Positions 1 through 7,213 of a DNA stretch of 16,750 bases are shown here, piece by piece; position 1 is the first letter of the stretch, and the number at the start of each line of letters is the position of its first letter. The notes under the pieces are model-generated. The model had not been told where the DNA came from and ran no database searches. It saw only the letters and a program-made list of their open reading frames with translations. The translations under genes and the position numbers were made by a program. This DNA comes from an uncultured Odoribacter sp. (GTDB lineage Bacteria > Bacteroidota > Bacteroidia > Bacteroidales > Marinifilaceae), in the NCBI GenBank assembly GCA_905193145.1, contig CAJJNP010000060.1, positions 1-16,750 on the forward strand, read 5' to 3'.

Positions 1-512
1 GGTATCTGACCCGTGAAACAATGTTGCTGGAGTTTTCATCAACGATTGTGAGTTTAATATTGGCTGGGAAAATCGGTAGTAATATCGCTTCGGAAATAGG
101 AAGTATGAGGATTACGGAGCAGATAGAAGCGTTGGAAACAATGGGGGTTAACTCAGTGGCATATCTGGTCGGACCGAAAATCATTGCTTCTTTTGTGATA
201 AATCCGATCCTTTATATTTTCAGTGTTTTTATCGGCATATTGGGCGGATTGATATCCGGCTTGGTGAGCGGTGTCGTGAATTTTGAGGATTTTGTATATG
301 GATTACATTTTACTTTTAATCCTTATTATGTGACTTATTCTATTGTGAAGAGTCTGTTCTTTGCTTTTATTTTTACCTCTATACCTGCTTTTTATGGGTA
401 TTATGTGCAGGGAGGAGCCTTGGAAGTCGGTAAGGCAGGGACAAAAGCAGTGGTAGATAGCAGTATTGCCATCTTGACGGCTAATTTGATATTAACGCAA
501 ATTATGTTGTAA
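1..512 (+). CDS. mlaE: MlaE-family lipid ABC transporter permease, 5' end missing
   Basis: This is the C-terminal part of an inner-membrane permease of the MlaE family, which moves phospholipid between membranes together with an MlaF ATPase and an MCE-domain protein. The frame is open from base 3, where the first complete codon lies, so roughly 80-90 N-terminal residues are outside the window if the protein has the usual family length of about 250. The visible 169 residues contain the family-typical stretch GKIGSNIASEIGSMRITEQI, which couples to the ATPase, followed by EALETMGV and at least three hydrophobic membrane segments, the last ending at the C-terminus. The stop codon shares one base with the start of the next gene, which indicates translational coupling with the ATPase. 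The family call is firm; the exact lipid cargo is not known. Confidence 0.9.
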   Translation, partial: YLTRETMLLEFSSTIVSLILAGKIGSNIASEIGSMRITEQIEALETMGVNSVAYLVGPKIIASFVINPILYIFSVFIGILGGLISGLVSGVVNFEDFVYGLHFTFNPYYVTYSIVKSLFFAFIFTSIPAFYGYYVQGGALEVGKAGTKAVVDSSIAILTANLILTQIML

Positions 513-1264
513 TGATTAGAGTTGAATCGCTGGATAAATCTTTTGAAAGTAAAAAGGTTCTATCTGATATAAATGTTTCTTTTGAAGCCGGAAAGGTCAA
601 TTTGATTATCGGAAAGAGTGGCTCCGGAAAAACCGTTTTGTTGAAATCGCTGATTGCTTTGCATACAATTGATCATGGACATATTTATTATGACGACCGG
701 GATTTGGCGGCAATGGATGCCAAGCAGCTGAAGAATTTCAGAAAAGAGATTGGGGTTGTTTTTCAAGGAGGGGCATTGTTTGATTCATTGACTGTACTGG
801 AAAACGTGATGTTCCCTTTGAATCTTTTTTCTGAATATTCGGAGAAAGAAAAAATTGAACGGGCGGTTTTTTGTCTGAATCGTGTAGATTTGCATAATGC
901 CGAGCGGCTTTATCCGTCAGAAATCAGTGGTGGTATGAAAAAGCGTGTAGCTATTGCACGGGCCATTGTTTTGAGTCCAAAATATTTATTTTGTGATGAA
1001 CCGAATTCTGGATTGGATCCGCTGACTTCAATTGTGATAGACAATCTGATTAGTGAAATCACTCATGAATATAAAATGACTACGGTGGTGAATACACATG
1101 ATATGAATTCTGTTTTTGAGATTGGAGAGAAAATAGTTTTTATCCATGAAGGCCGTAAAGAATGGGAGGGCGATAAGAATATGATAGCCCATTCTGATAA
1201 TAAATATTTGAATGATTTTATTTTTTCATCTGAGTTGTATAAGAAAATAAAAAATGCGTTATGA
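512..1264 (+). CDS. mlaF: MlaF-family lipid transport ATP-binding protein
   Basis: This 250-residue cytoplasmic ATPase powers the MlaE permease just upstream. All nucleotide-binding elements are present: Walker A GKSGSGKT at residues 34-41, the Q-loop glutamine at 85, an ABC signature EISGGMKKR near 137-145, Walker B YLFCDEP at 158-164, the D-loop SGLD at 166-169 and the switch histidine 196 in NTHD. A signature with SGGM instead of the usual SGGQ is typical of the MlaF branch and supports this assignment over a generic ABC ATPase. The start overlaps the permease stop by one base and the stop overlaps the next start as ATGA, so the genes are translated as a coupled set. No MCE-domain (MlaD) gene follows, although it often does in other bacteria. 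Confidence 0.93.
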   Translation: MIRVESLDKSFESKKVLSDINVSFEAGKVNLIIGKSGSGKTVLLKSLIALHTIDHGHIYYDDRDLAAMDAKQLKNFRKEIGVVFQGGALFDSLTVLENVMFPLNLFSEYSEKEKIERAVFCLNRVDLHNAERLYPSEISGGMKKRVAIARAIVLSPKYLFCDEPNSGLDPLTSIVIDNLISEITHEYKMTTVVNTHDMNSVFEIGEKIVFIHEGRKEWEGDKNMIAHSDNKYLNDFIFSSELYKKIKNAL

Positions 1265-2109
1265 TAAGGAGAATTGTTTTGGGTTTGTTGATGGGATTGA
1301 TTGTGTGTCTTGTCTTTTCCTGCAAGAAAAAAGAGATGCCTTTAGATTCGGAAGAATTTAAATGGCTTTTGTTAGATATGCATAAGGTGGACGGCACATT
1401 GGCGGTGGGAAGAGGTATGTACGGTCATGAAGAGAAAAAGAATTATGCTTATTATAATGAACTTTTCAAGAAATATGGAATTACCAGAGAGGAGTTTGAT
1501 TCGTGCCTTTATTTTTATTCAGCACAGACGAAAGAGTTTTCACAGATGTATGATTTTATCATTGACAGTTTGAACAAGCAGCTGACGGCTGCAGATAAGG
1601 TGGTGAAGGAGTTGAAGGCAAATGACTCTGTCAATTATTTCCCGCAAAAGATAGATGCCGTGGCATTAGATACTATCTCTTTGGATTCTGTGGTGGTGAT
1701 TACCATTGACAGTATTGTACCAGGATTATATAAATTCAGCACAACGCTCCGTTTTGATTCTATTTCGAAGAACCGAGCCAGAAGAATTGCTTCGTATTTT
1801 TTGTCAGAGGATAAGAAAGATACTTTGTATGTGAGAAATATCACGATTGCTCCGGATACGGTGAAGCGAGTATATACATGGTCGCAATATGCAGATTCCG
1901 TTTATTCTCATTTGGTGATTCGCTATATGGAGGTGGTGCCGGAAAAAGAGAGACCCAAGATTTATAAAAACGGTAAGGTTGTTCCCGGTAAGAAAGAAAA
2001 ACCAATTAATTTAAAGGAGTTTAAAGGAGTTGCGTGGGATAATCAGCTTTTCCGTCCATATATATCTAAGGAAACAGAAAAACGGTTGAAACAGGGATTA
2101 CGTCGATAA
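1261..2109 (+). CDS. DUF4296 domain lipoprotein
   Basis: This 282-residue protein starts with a lipoprotein signal (basic MIRR, a hydrophobic run, lipobox FSC with the lipidated cysteine at residue 21), followed by KKKE. The next about 90 residues (FKWLLLDMHKVDG ... YYNELFKKYGITREEFDSCL ... YDFIIDSLNKQL) match my recollection of the Bacteroidota DUF4296 domain, an alpha-helical region of unknown function. The C-terminal half is predicted beta-rich and polar, ending in a basic tail (KRLKQGLRR), and I recognise no enzyme motif in it. It overlaps mlaF by four bases (ATGA), so it is made with the lipid transporter; a role in the envelope lipid pathway is a guess from position only. Confidence 0.85.
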   Translation: MIRRIVLGLLMGLIVCLVFSCKKKEMPLDSEEFKWLLLDMHKVDGTLAVGRGMYGHEEKKNYAYYNELFKKYGITREEFDSCLYFYSAQTKEFSQMYDFIIDSLNKQLTAADKVVKELKANDSVNYFPQKIDAVALDTISLDSVVVITIDSIVPGLYKFSTTLRFDSISKNRARRIASYFLSEDKKDTLYVRNITIAPDTVKRVYTWSQYADSVYSHLVIRYMEVVPEKERPKIYKNGKVVPGKKEKPINLKEFKGVAWDNQLFRPYISKETEKRLKQGLRR

Positions 2110-2121
2110 ATTGTGGAAGAT

Positions 2122-2454
2122 ATGCGTAAAATTGCAGCAAATTATATTTATTGGCCGGGGTATCCATTGGTAAAAAACGGATATATTGTTTTTGGAGATA
2201 ATGGAAGTGTTGAGGTGGTAGATACCGGTGGGGAAGTTCGTGAAATAGCCGGATTGGAATTTTATGGCGGGTTGATTGTTCCTGATTTCGTATGTAGGAG
2301 CAGTAGTGATTTTCGCATTGATGCGCCAATATTGCCGGTATTGGATTCTGTTTTTTCCTTATATTCGGACTGTGCAGTAAAGGCTGCGATTATAGAGGGA
2401 GCCGATCTTCGCTCTTTCGTGTGGAAAGCCGGAGCTCATATCCGATTGCTGTAA
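2122..2454 (+). CDS. Small protein resembling an amidohydrolase composite domain without its barrel
   Basis: The 110-residue product (113 from a GTG at 2113) has no signal peptide. I chose the ATG at 2122 because MRKIAANYIY looks like the start of Bacteroidota amidohydrolases and a GGAAG lies just upstream. Residues 1-55 follow the pattern of the N-terminal composite beta-sandwich of metal-dependent hydrolases: GYIVFGDNGSVEVVDTGGEV, then LEFYGGLIVPDFV, where a normal enzyme has a similar motif followed by NxHxH. Here CRSSSDFR follows and no metal-binding histidines appear. The end (AAIIEGADLRSFVWKAGAHIRLL, cut here into IIEGADL and AGAHIRLL) resembles the C-terminal strands of the same composite domain. 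It may be a full-length enzyme that lost its catalytic barrel, or an independent small protein. It lies 12 bases after the DUF4296 gene. Confidence 0.6.
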   Translation: MRKIAANYIYWPGYPLVKNGYIVFGDNGSVEVVDTGGEVREIAGLEFYGGLIVPDFVCRSSSDFRIDAPILPVLDSVFSLYSDCAVKAAIIEGADLRSFVWKAGAHIRLL

Positions 2455-2486
2455 TACATACAAACGTTTCCGCTAAAATATTTGAG

Positions 2487-2510
2487 ACAATAGTTTTTTA
2501 TCGCTATTGT
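2487..2510. repeat. Inverted repeat ACAATAG-N10-CTATTGT upstream of gpmI
   Basis: Two perfect 7-base arms (2487-2493 and 2504-2510) flank a 10-base spacer. The right arm covers the proposed -33 element of the gpmI promoter. It could be an operator. It could also be a weak hairpin ending the preceding lipid-transport unit, although no T-run follows it. Confidence 0.45.
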
Positions 2511-2535
2511 AATTTGAGAGAAAGAGTTAACTTTG
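2507..2535 (+). promoter_or_regulatory. Bacteroidota-type promoter for gpmI
   Basis: TAACTTTG at 2528-2535 is an exact match to the -7 consensus TAnnTTTG. A TTG at 2507-2509 lies 18 bases upstream and is a partial -33 element. Transcription would start near 2542, leaving a leader of about 40 bases before the gpmI ATG at 2581. Confidence 0.55.
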
Positions 2536-2580
2536 TTGATTAGTTACATACAAGAAAAATAATCAATAAATAATATAGCT

Positions 2581-4101
2581 ATGAATAGAGTTTTATTAAT
2601 GATTTTGGATGGTTGGGGAATAGGTAAACACGACCATGCCGATGCTATTTTCAATACACCGACTCCTTTTATTTCGTCATTGACGGAGAAATATCCTCAT
2701 TCAACTCTTTTGACTTGTGGTGAGAATGTCGGTTTGCCTGACGGCCAGATGGGTAATTCTGAAGTGGGTCACTTGAATATTGGTGCAGGTCGTATTGTAG
2801 ACCAGGATTTGGTACGTATCAATAAAGCTTGTCGTGAAAACACTATTCTGCAGAATCCTGAAATTGTAAAAGCTTTTACTTATGCCCGTGATAATAACAA
2901 GCAAGTGCATTTTATGGGATTGGTTTCTGATGGTGGTGTACACAGCTCTTTGGAGCATTTGAAGAAATTATGCGATATTTCTAAAGAATATGGCATAGAA
3001 AAGACTTTTGTGCATTGCTTTATGGATGGCCGTGATACAGACCCGAAAAGCGGTTTGGGTTTCTTGAAGGAATTGAGAGAGCACATGGATAGATCTACAG
3101 GCCGTATTGCTTCGGTTGTGGGACGTTATTATGCTATGGACCGTGATAATCGTTGGGAGCGTATTAAAGAGGCTTATGATTTGATAGTTGAAGGTATCGG
3201 CACTCCGACTCAGCATGTGGAAATGGCTGTTCAGCAGTCTTATGATGAGGGAATTACCGATGAGTTCATCAAGCCGATCGTGCATGTAGGAAGCGATAAC
3301 AAGCCGGTAGGTGTTATCGAGCCGGGAGATATGGTGATATTCTTCAATTACCGTAATGACCGAGCAAAGGAACTGACTATTGCTTTGACTCAGCGTGACC
3401 TGCCAGAGCAAGGAATGCATACAATGCCTCTGTATTATTGCTGTATGACTCCGTATGATGCTACATTTGAGGGGTTGCACATCTTGTTTAACAAAGAAAA
3501 TGTGGAAAACACGTTGGGAGAGGTTATCAGCAAAGCGGGGTTGAAACAGTTGCGTATTGCCGAGACTGAAAAATATGCACATGTGACTTTCTTTTTCAAT
3601 GGAGGACGCGAGGCTCAGTTTGAAGGTGAGAGCCGTATTCTTGTTCCTTCTCCTAAGGTGGCTACTTATGATTTGAAGCCTGAAATGTCTGCTCCGGAAG
3701 TGGCAGAAAAACTAGTTGAGCAATTGAATGCCAAGTCTGCTGATTTTGTTTGTTTGAATTTTGCAAACGGTGATATGGTAGGTCATACCGGAGTGTATGC
3801 AGCTATTCAGAAAGCAGTGGAAACCGTTGATAGTTGTGTTGAGAAAGTTGTGACAGCAGCTCGAGCAAATGGATATGATGTATTGATTATCGCTGATCAT
3901 GGAAATGCCGATAATGCAGAAAATGCAGACGGAACACCGAATACAGCCCACTCGTTGAATCCTGTACCTTGTATTTGGGTGACAGATGCTCAAAATAAAG
4001 AATTGCGTAGCGGAGTGTTGGCAGATGTTGCTCCTACTGTGTTGCAGATTATGGGTGTGTCGCAACCGGCTGAAATGACAGGCAAGAGTTTGATAAAGTA
4101 A
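2581..4101 (+). CDS. gpmI: 2,3-bisphosphoglycerate-independent phosphoglycerate mutase
   Basis: This 506-residue cytosolic enzyme interconverts 3-phosphoglycerate and 2-phosphoglycerate in glycolysis and gluconeogenesis, using two Mn ions and a phosphoserine intermediate. It belongs to the alkaline phosphatase superfamily. Key elements are visible: the metal aspartate 10 in MILDGWGIG, the nucleophile Ser60 in [25 protein letters not shown] in the phosphotransferase insert, [13 protein letters not shown], and the C-terminal metal motifs [12 protein letters not shown] and IADHGNADN. The length matches the usual 505-515 residues. It has its own promoter and a downstream hairpin, so it is probably transcribed as a short unit, with or without the following DUF3109 gene. 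No irregularity was seen. Confidence 0.98.
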   Translation: MNRVLLMILDGWGIGKHDHADAIFNTPTPFISSLTEKYPHSTLLTCGENVGLPDGQMGNSEVGHLNIGAGRIVDQDLVRINKACRENTILQNPEIVKAFTYARDNNKQVHFMGLVSDGGVHSSLEHLKKLCDISKEYGIEKTFVHCFMDGRDTDPKSGLGFLKELREHMDRSTGRIASVVGRYYAMDRDNRWERIKEAYDLIVEGIGTPTQHVEMAVQQSYDEGITDEFIKPIVHVGSDNKPVGVIEPGDMVIFFNYRNDRAKELTIALTQRDLPEQGMHTMPLYYCCMTPYDATFEGLHILFNKENVENTLGEVISKAGLKQLRIAETEKYAHVTFFFNGGREAQFEGESRILVPSPKVATYDLKPEMSAPEVAEKLVEQLNAKSADFVCLNFANGDMVGHTGVYAAIQKAVETVDSCVEKVVTAARANGYDVLIIADHGNADNAENADGTPNTAHSLNPVPCIWVTDAQNKELRSGVLADVAPTVLQIMGVSQPAEMTGKSLIK

Positions 4102-4127
4102 TTTTCTTTGAGAATATTGATTGATTT

Positions 4128-4158
4128 TGAGCCTCACTGTTCGGGTGAGGCTCATTTA
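4128..4158 (+). terminator. Hairpin after gpmI
   Basis: A perfect 10-base stem TGAGCCTCAC (4128-4137) pairs with GTGAGGCTCA (4145-4154) across a 7-base loop, followed only by TTTAAT. The T-tract is short, so termination may be leaky. The hairpin ends 15 bases before the next start codon, and I see no convincing promoter in between, so the DUF3109 gene may depend on readthrough. Confidence 0.6.
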
Positions 4159-4169
4159 ATATGTATGCT

Positions 4170-4763
4170 ATGATACAAATAGAAAATACCCTTATCAGTT
4201 TTGATATTTTTGAGAAAAAATTCTGTTGCGATATTCAGCAGTGTAAAGGGGCGTGTTGCATTGAGGGAGATTCCGGAGCACCATTGAATGAGGATGAGCC
4301 GGGAAAGATTGAGAAGAATTATGAAGGGATTCGTCCTTTTATGAAGCCTGAGGGGATAGAAGCGGTCAAGGAGCAAGGGTTTGCTGTGGTTGATAGTGAC
4401 GGGGATTTGGGCACGCCTCTGATTCATGGAGGAGAGTGTGCATATGCTATTGAGGAGAAGGGAATTTGTTGGTGTGCTATCGAGAAGGCATGGTCGCAAG
4501 GAAAATCAGCTTTTCGAAAACCGATATCCTGTCATCTGTACCCTATTCGAGTTACTGATTACGGAGATTTTGAAGCTTTAAACTATCATAAGTGGAATAT
4601 TTGCCATTGTGCAAGGGTAAAAGGTAGTAAAGAAGGTACCCCAGTTTACCGTTTTTTACGCGATGCATTAATTGAGCGTTATGGAAAAGAATGGTATGAA
4701 CAATTGGAATATGCTGCTAATGAGATAGAAGCGGGGAGAATAGAATTGACTCCAGAACGGTAG
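4170..4763 (+). CDS. DUF3109 family cysteine-rich protein
   Basis: This 197-residue protein has no signal peptide or membrane segment. It is rich in cysteines arranged in pairs: FCC ... CKGACC near residues 18-30, then GECAY, GICWCA, ISCHLYPIR and WNICHCARVKG. The order and wording of these motifs match my memory of DUF3109, a Bacteroidota family related to the YkgJ-type zinc/iron-chelating cluster proteins. Metal binding is therefore likely; the cellular role is unknown. I chose ATG 4170 over the in-frame ATG 4161 because family members begin with MIQI-like sequence and because 4161 lies very close to the hairpin. The protein is otherwise complete, ending in a polar tail. Confidence 0.88.
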   Translation: MIQIENTLISFDIFEKKFCCDIQQCKGACCIEGDSGAPLNEDEPGKIEKNYEGIRPFMKPEGIEAVKEQGFAVVDSDGDLGTPLIHGGECAYAIEEKGICWCAIEKAWSQGKSAFRKPISCHLYPIRVTDYGDFEALNYHKWNICHCARVKGSKEGTPVYRFLRDALIERYGKEWYEQLEYAANEIEAGRIELTPER

Positions 4764-4795
4764 AGAAAAAAATATCATATTTTTTTGCTGATTTG

Positions 4796-4826
4796 TTTGC
4801 AGAATGAGATATTATGTCTATCTTTG
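4796..4826 (+). promoter_or_regulatory. Bacteroidota-type promoter for tRNA-His
   Basis: TTTG at 4796-4799, exactly 19 bases, then TATCTTTG at 4819-4826 is a perfect match to the Bacteroidota housekeeping consensus. Transcription would start about 7 bases later, some 10 bases before the tRNA. Confidence 0.85.
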
Positions 4827-4844
4827 CAACGCAAAAGCAAAAAT

Positions 4845-4919
4845 GGTGGATGTAGCTCAGTAGGTTAGAGCGTCGGATTGTGGTTCCGAAGGTCGTCGGT
4901 TCGAGCCCGATCTTCCACC
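4845..4919 (+). tRNA. tRNA-His (GTG)
   Basis: The cloverleaf folds: D-stem GCTC/GAGC, anticodon stem TCGGA/TCCGA with loop TTGTGGT (anticodon GTG), and T-arm GTCGG-TTCGAGC-CCGAT. The extra G at position -1 (4845) opposite C73 (4919) is the hallmark of histidine tRNA. CCA is not encoded. The acceptor stem has a T-T mismatch at positions 6 and 67, while the other six pairs are standard. Confidence 0.96.
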
Positions 4920-4923
4920 CTTG

Positions 4924-4954
4924 AAAGTCTTCAGAGTTTCTGAAGACTTTTTTT
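4924..4954 (+). terminator. Intrinsic terminator after tRNA-His
   Basis: A perfect 11-base stem (AAAGTCTTCAG at 4924-4934 with CTGAAGACTTT at 4940-4950) has a 5-base loop and runs into a block of seven or more T. It starts 5 bases after the tRNA and is a textbook factor-independent terminator. Confidence 0.92.
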
Positions 4955-5004
4955 ATTGTCTTTATTTTTATGCTTTGGTCGGGTGGTGTGGTTTGTATGT
5001 ATGT

Positions 5005-5045
5005 AAAAAAGAAAACCAGTTATCCGCACAGCGGAAAACTGGTTT
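5005..5045 (-). terminator. Intrinsic terminator after tRNA-Pro
   Basis: Read on the minus strand, outer stem AAACCAGTT/AACTGGTTT (5037-5045 with 5013-5021) encloses an inner stem TCCGC/GCGGA with a 3-base loop and one A-A mismatch between them. A T-rich tail follows (complement of the A-run at 5005-5015). It lies about 15 bases downstream of the tRNA-Pro 3' end. Confidence 0.85.
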
Positions 5046-5059
5046 CTAGTTTATTTTAG

Positions 5060-5133
5060 TCGGGGTGACAGGATTCGAACCTGCGACCCTCTGCTCCCAA
5101 AGCAGATGCGCTACCGGACTGCGCTACGCCCCG
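5060..5133 (-). tRNA. tRNA-Pro (TGG)
   Basis: The minus strand folds into a cloverleaf with anticodon stem CTGCT/AGCAG and loop TTTGGGA (anticodon TGG), and a T-arm GCAGG-TTCGAAT-CCTGT. The acceptor stem CGGGGCG pairs with CACCCCG except for a C-A mismatch at positions 6 and 67. The discriminator is A (complement of 5060), and CCA is not encoded. Confidence 0.96.
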
Positions 5134-5152
5134 TCTCTTTCGATAACGGGTG

Positions 5153-5183
5153 CAAAAGTAGTACTTATTTTGATACTATCAAA
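5153..5183 (-). promoter_or_regulatory. Bacteroidota-type promoter for tRNA-Pro
   Basis: On the minus strand, TTTG (complement of 5180-5183), exactly 19 bases, then TACTTTTG (complement of 5153-5160) matches the consensus fully. The expected start is near 5146, about 13 bases before the tRNA. Confidence 0.85.
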
Positions 5184-5210
5184 CTTTTGACTGCTTTTTT
5201 TTCAAAAAAA

Positions 5211-5903
5211 TTATGGAAGAGCTATTTTCACCATTCCATTGAGTTTTTTCAAGGGAATAGATATTGTTATAGGTCCACAAGCACCCGGACCTAATATATA
5301 TTTGCCATAAGTGAATTCAAGACTATTGGGTGTAAAGTTGATAGCAGAGCAAATATCCAATCTCGGATTTTCAAATGTATAGCAATGATCTGGATCTTTG
5401 AGATACGTTTTCAGTAGTGCATTGATCTCTTGGCTTTTATTATGGTCTAGCAAATCATTGTGGGTGATGAATTTATTGTTTTTGATATCGTAATTCAGAG
5501 CATAGTAGTTGGTGTTTCCATTGGCTCCACCAAAATACTCGTAGGCCTCTACTAATACGCTGATGTATCTGTCGCTAGCCATATAGACAGTATCGGAAAT
5601 AAATAACTCATATTTCCCGGAGGTTTTGATTCCGGCAGAATCAAGGCTTGCTATCTGTTCTTTACATTGTTCAATGAAGGCTGCATTTATTCCGTTTACA
5701 AGCCCTTCTATCTCGTCGTTGAATAAAACGCACGACTTTTCAATGGCAGCTTCTTTGAAAGAAAATACAGAATGTTCCAAATGTGTTTCCCATTGGGATT
5801 TTGTTTCTGTGGTCTTGACTTCTTTGATGGTGAGTCTTGTTTCTTTTTTGCAAGCTCCGAGTGTGGCTATCGTTAATAGAAACAGTAATATTTTCGTTTT
5901 CAT
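5211..5903 (-). CDS. DUF3298-like (RsiV/PdaC-type) lipoprotein
   Basis: This 230-residue protein has a lipoprotein signal with lipobox LGAC, lipidated at Cys18, followed by KKE. The mature part contains YEYFGGANGN and, near the end, GPGACGPITISIPLKKL. These match the two conserved stretches of the DUF4163/DUF3298 module, a fold found in anti-sigma factor RsiV and in peptidoglycan deacetylase PdaC, usually as an extracytoplasmic binding domain. No deacetylase domain and no sigma factor gene are adjacent. It starts 19 bases after tsaB and is the last gene of the ddh-tsaC-tsaB unit, so its expression is probably tied to them. Function unknown; an envelope role is inferred from the lipoprotein signal. 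Confidence 0.8.
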   Translation of the reverse strand: MKTKILLFLLTIATLGACKKETRLTIKEVKTTETKSQWETHLEHSVFSFKEAAIEKSCVLFNDEIEGLVNGINAAFIEQCKEQIASLDSAGIKTSGKYELFISDTVYMASDRYISVLVEAYEYFGGANGNTNYYALNYDIKNNKFITHNDLLDHNKSQEINALLKTYLKDPDHCYTFENPRLDICSAINFTPNSLEFTYGKYILGPGACGPITISIPLKKLNGMVKIALP

Positions 5904-5922
5904 CGGCTTGTTTTTTGGTGGA

Positions 5923-6609
5923 TTATAAAACTTTCTTTTTGGGTGTGGTTGCTACAAAATCTTTTAGATAGAAAGGTTCGAAATAGGCAACATCCACAAA
6001 TTGTTTGTTTTGCCATGCCTGCTCTGCAAGCGGAGCAAGATTACGGGCAGAGGTTTCTATTCCGCTAATAAAACGGGCATTGGGTGAGGTCAGCGTATTT
6101 TTTATTTTGTCGCTCCCATTGCCGAAGAAGTATATTACATTCGTAGCAAGTAGTTCGGCAAAAGAATTCTCGTCGATTATTTCCGCTTTTGTATCTATGA
6201 CCGTATGGTTTGAACGATTGTAAAATGCGGTGTAAACCTCCATGCGCCGAGCATCAATCATCGGGCAATAGAGAGCTTCTTCCTGATATTGGTTGGCTAC
6301 GGATAATGCTAATGCTTGTAATGTCGGGACTGCGATTAGCGGTTTGCCGGCACCATAGCAGAGTCCTTTTGCCATGGATACTCCTATGCGCAGACCTGTA
6401 TAGGAGCCAGGGCCCATACTGACGGCAACAGCATCTAAGGCCGCAACTGTCAAGTTGTTTTCTTGAAGAATCTCATTGACGTAAGTACCGAGCAATACGG
6501 AGTGGTTCAAGCCTTCGTTGTTTTCTTTCAAGGCAATGGTTTGTCCGTCTTTTGCCAGTGCAACCGAACAAACGGCTGTTGAGGTGTCAATATTTAATAT
6601 AAGTGCCAT
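5923..6609 (-). CDS. tsaB: tRNA t6A37 biosynthesis protein TsaB
   Basis: This 228-residue protein is the inactive ASKHA-fold partner of TsaD. TsaB, TsaD and TsaE transfer threonylcarbamoyl to A37 of ANN-decoding tRNAs. The N-terminus LNIDTSTAVCSVAL and the motif MGPGSYTGLRIG (about 65-76) are diagnostic, followed by AKGLCYGAGKPLIAVPTLQALA. The length is normal for TsaB (about 220-235). It lies 9 bases after tsaC, which makes the threonylcarbamoyl-AMP used by the TsaBDE complex, so the two enzymes are co-expressed. tsaD is not in the window. The C-terminus is typical, with AYFEPFYLKDF near the end. Confidence 0.96.
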   Translation of the reverse strand: MALILNIDTSTAVCSVALAKDGQTIALKENNEGLNHSVLLGTYVNEILQENNLTVAALDAVAVSMGPGSYTGLRIGVSMAKGLCYGAGKPLIAVPTLQALALSVANQYQEEALYCPMIDARRMEVYTAFYNRSNHTVIDTKAEIIDENSFAELLATNVIYFFGNGSDKIKNTLTSPNARFISGIETSARNLAPLAEQAWQNKQFVDVAYFEPFYLKDFVATTPKKKVL

Positions 6610-6618
6610 ATTTCTGAT

Positions 6619-7191
6619 TTATTTTCTAATGATTTCTATTTCTCCGCCCATACCTAGTTTTATGATGCTGGATGGGGCTGCTGGATGTCTGTCGTTGCGA
6701 CGGTAGTCTACAATATAGTCTACTGCATTACGGATTTCTTCACTTATTTCATCGTAAAAACGTGGAGAGGGTTCTCCGCTAATATTAGCCGAAGTCGATA
6801 CGAGCGGACGGTTGATGCGATGGAGCAGGGATGAGGTGAATTCTTCGCACGTGATGCGGATGCCGATTGTGCCATCTTCTGCCATGAGGCTGGGGGCTAG
6901 TCGTTTGGCATTGGGATATATGATGGTTGTAGGCTTATCTGCTACTTCTATCAGGTCAAGAGCAATATCAGGTACGTCAGCATACGATGCAATTTTGCCT
7001 GCATCCTCTAAAAGAACGAGCATGGACTTGTGGTCGGAACGTTTTTTAATTTCATAAATACGCTTGACAGCCTCTTCATTCGTGGCATCGCAGCCTAATC
7101 CCCAAATTGTGTCAGTCGGATAGAGTATGATGCCTCCGTTTTTCAGAACTTCCTGCGTTTTGCGGATTTCTTCTTTTAATTTATCAGTCAT
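6619..7191 (-). CDS. tsaC: Threonylcarbamoyl-AMP synthase (YrdC/Sua5 type)
   Basis: This 190-residue enzyme makes L-threonylcarbamoyladenylate from threonine, bicarbonate and ATP, the first step of t6A37 formation. It is the single-domain form, lacking the C-terminal Sua5 extension. Visible family motifs are LYPTDTIWGLGCDA (23-36), the KxR pair in EIKKRSDHKSM (K49, R51) and the SxN motif in VSTSANISGEPS (S134, N136). A DKPTTIIYP stretch occupies the position of the usual PGP(Y/F)T motif, a variant I believe is common in Bacteroidota. It starts 22 bases after ddh and ends 9 bases before tsaB. Confidence 0.95.
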   Translation of the reverse strand: MTDKLKEEIRKTQEVLKNGGIILYPTDTIWGLGCDATNEEAVKRIYEIKKRSDHKSMLVLLEDAGKIASYADVPDIALDLIEVADKPTTIIYPNAKRLAPSLMAEDGTIGIRITCEEFTSSLLHRINRPLVSTSANISGEPSPRFYDEISEEIRNAVDYIVDYRRNDRHPAAPSSIIKLGMGGEIEIIRK

Positions 7192-7213
7192 AATGATGTT
7201 ATGAATTATTTTT

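Noticed and set aside
2968..3582. 204-codon open frame on the minus strand inside gpmI
   Set aside because: It lies opposite a clear gpmI gene, its translation has no recognisable motif and it is explained by codon bias of the real gene.
5191..5213. T-run and A-run near the 3' end of the DUF3298-like lipoprotein gene as a terminator
   Set aside because: Only a pure T/A stem could form, with no GC pairs, so it does not qualify as an intrinsic terminator.
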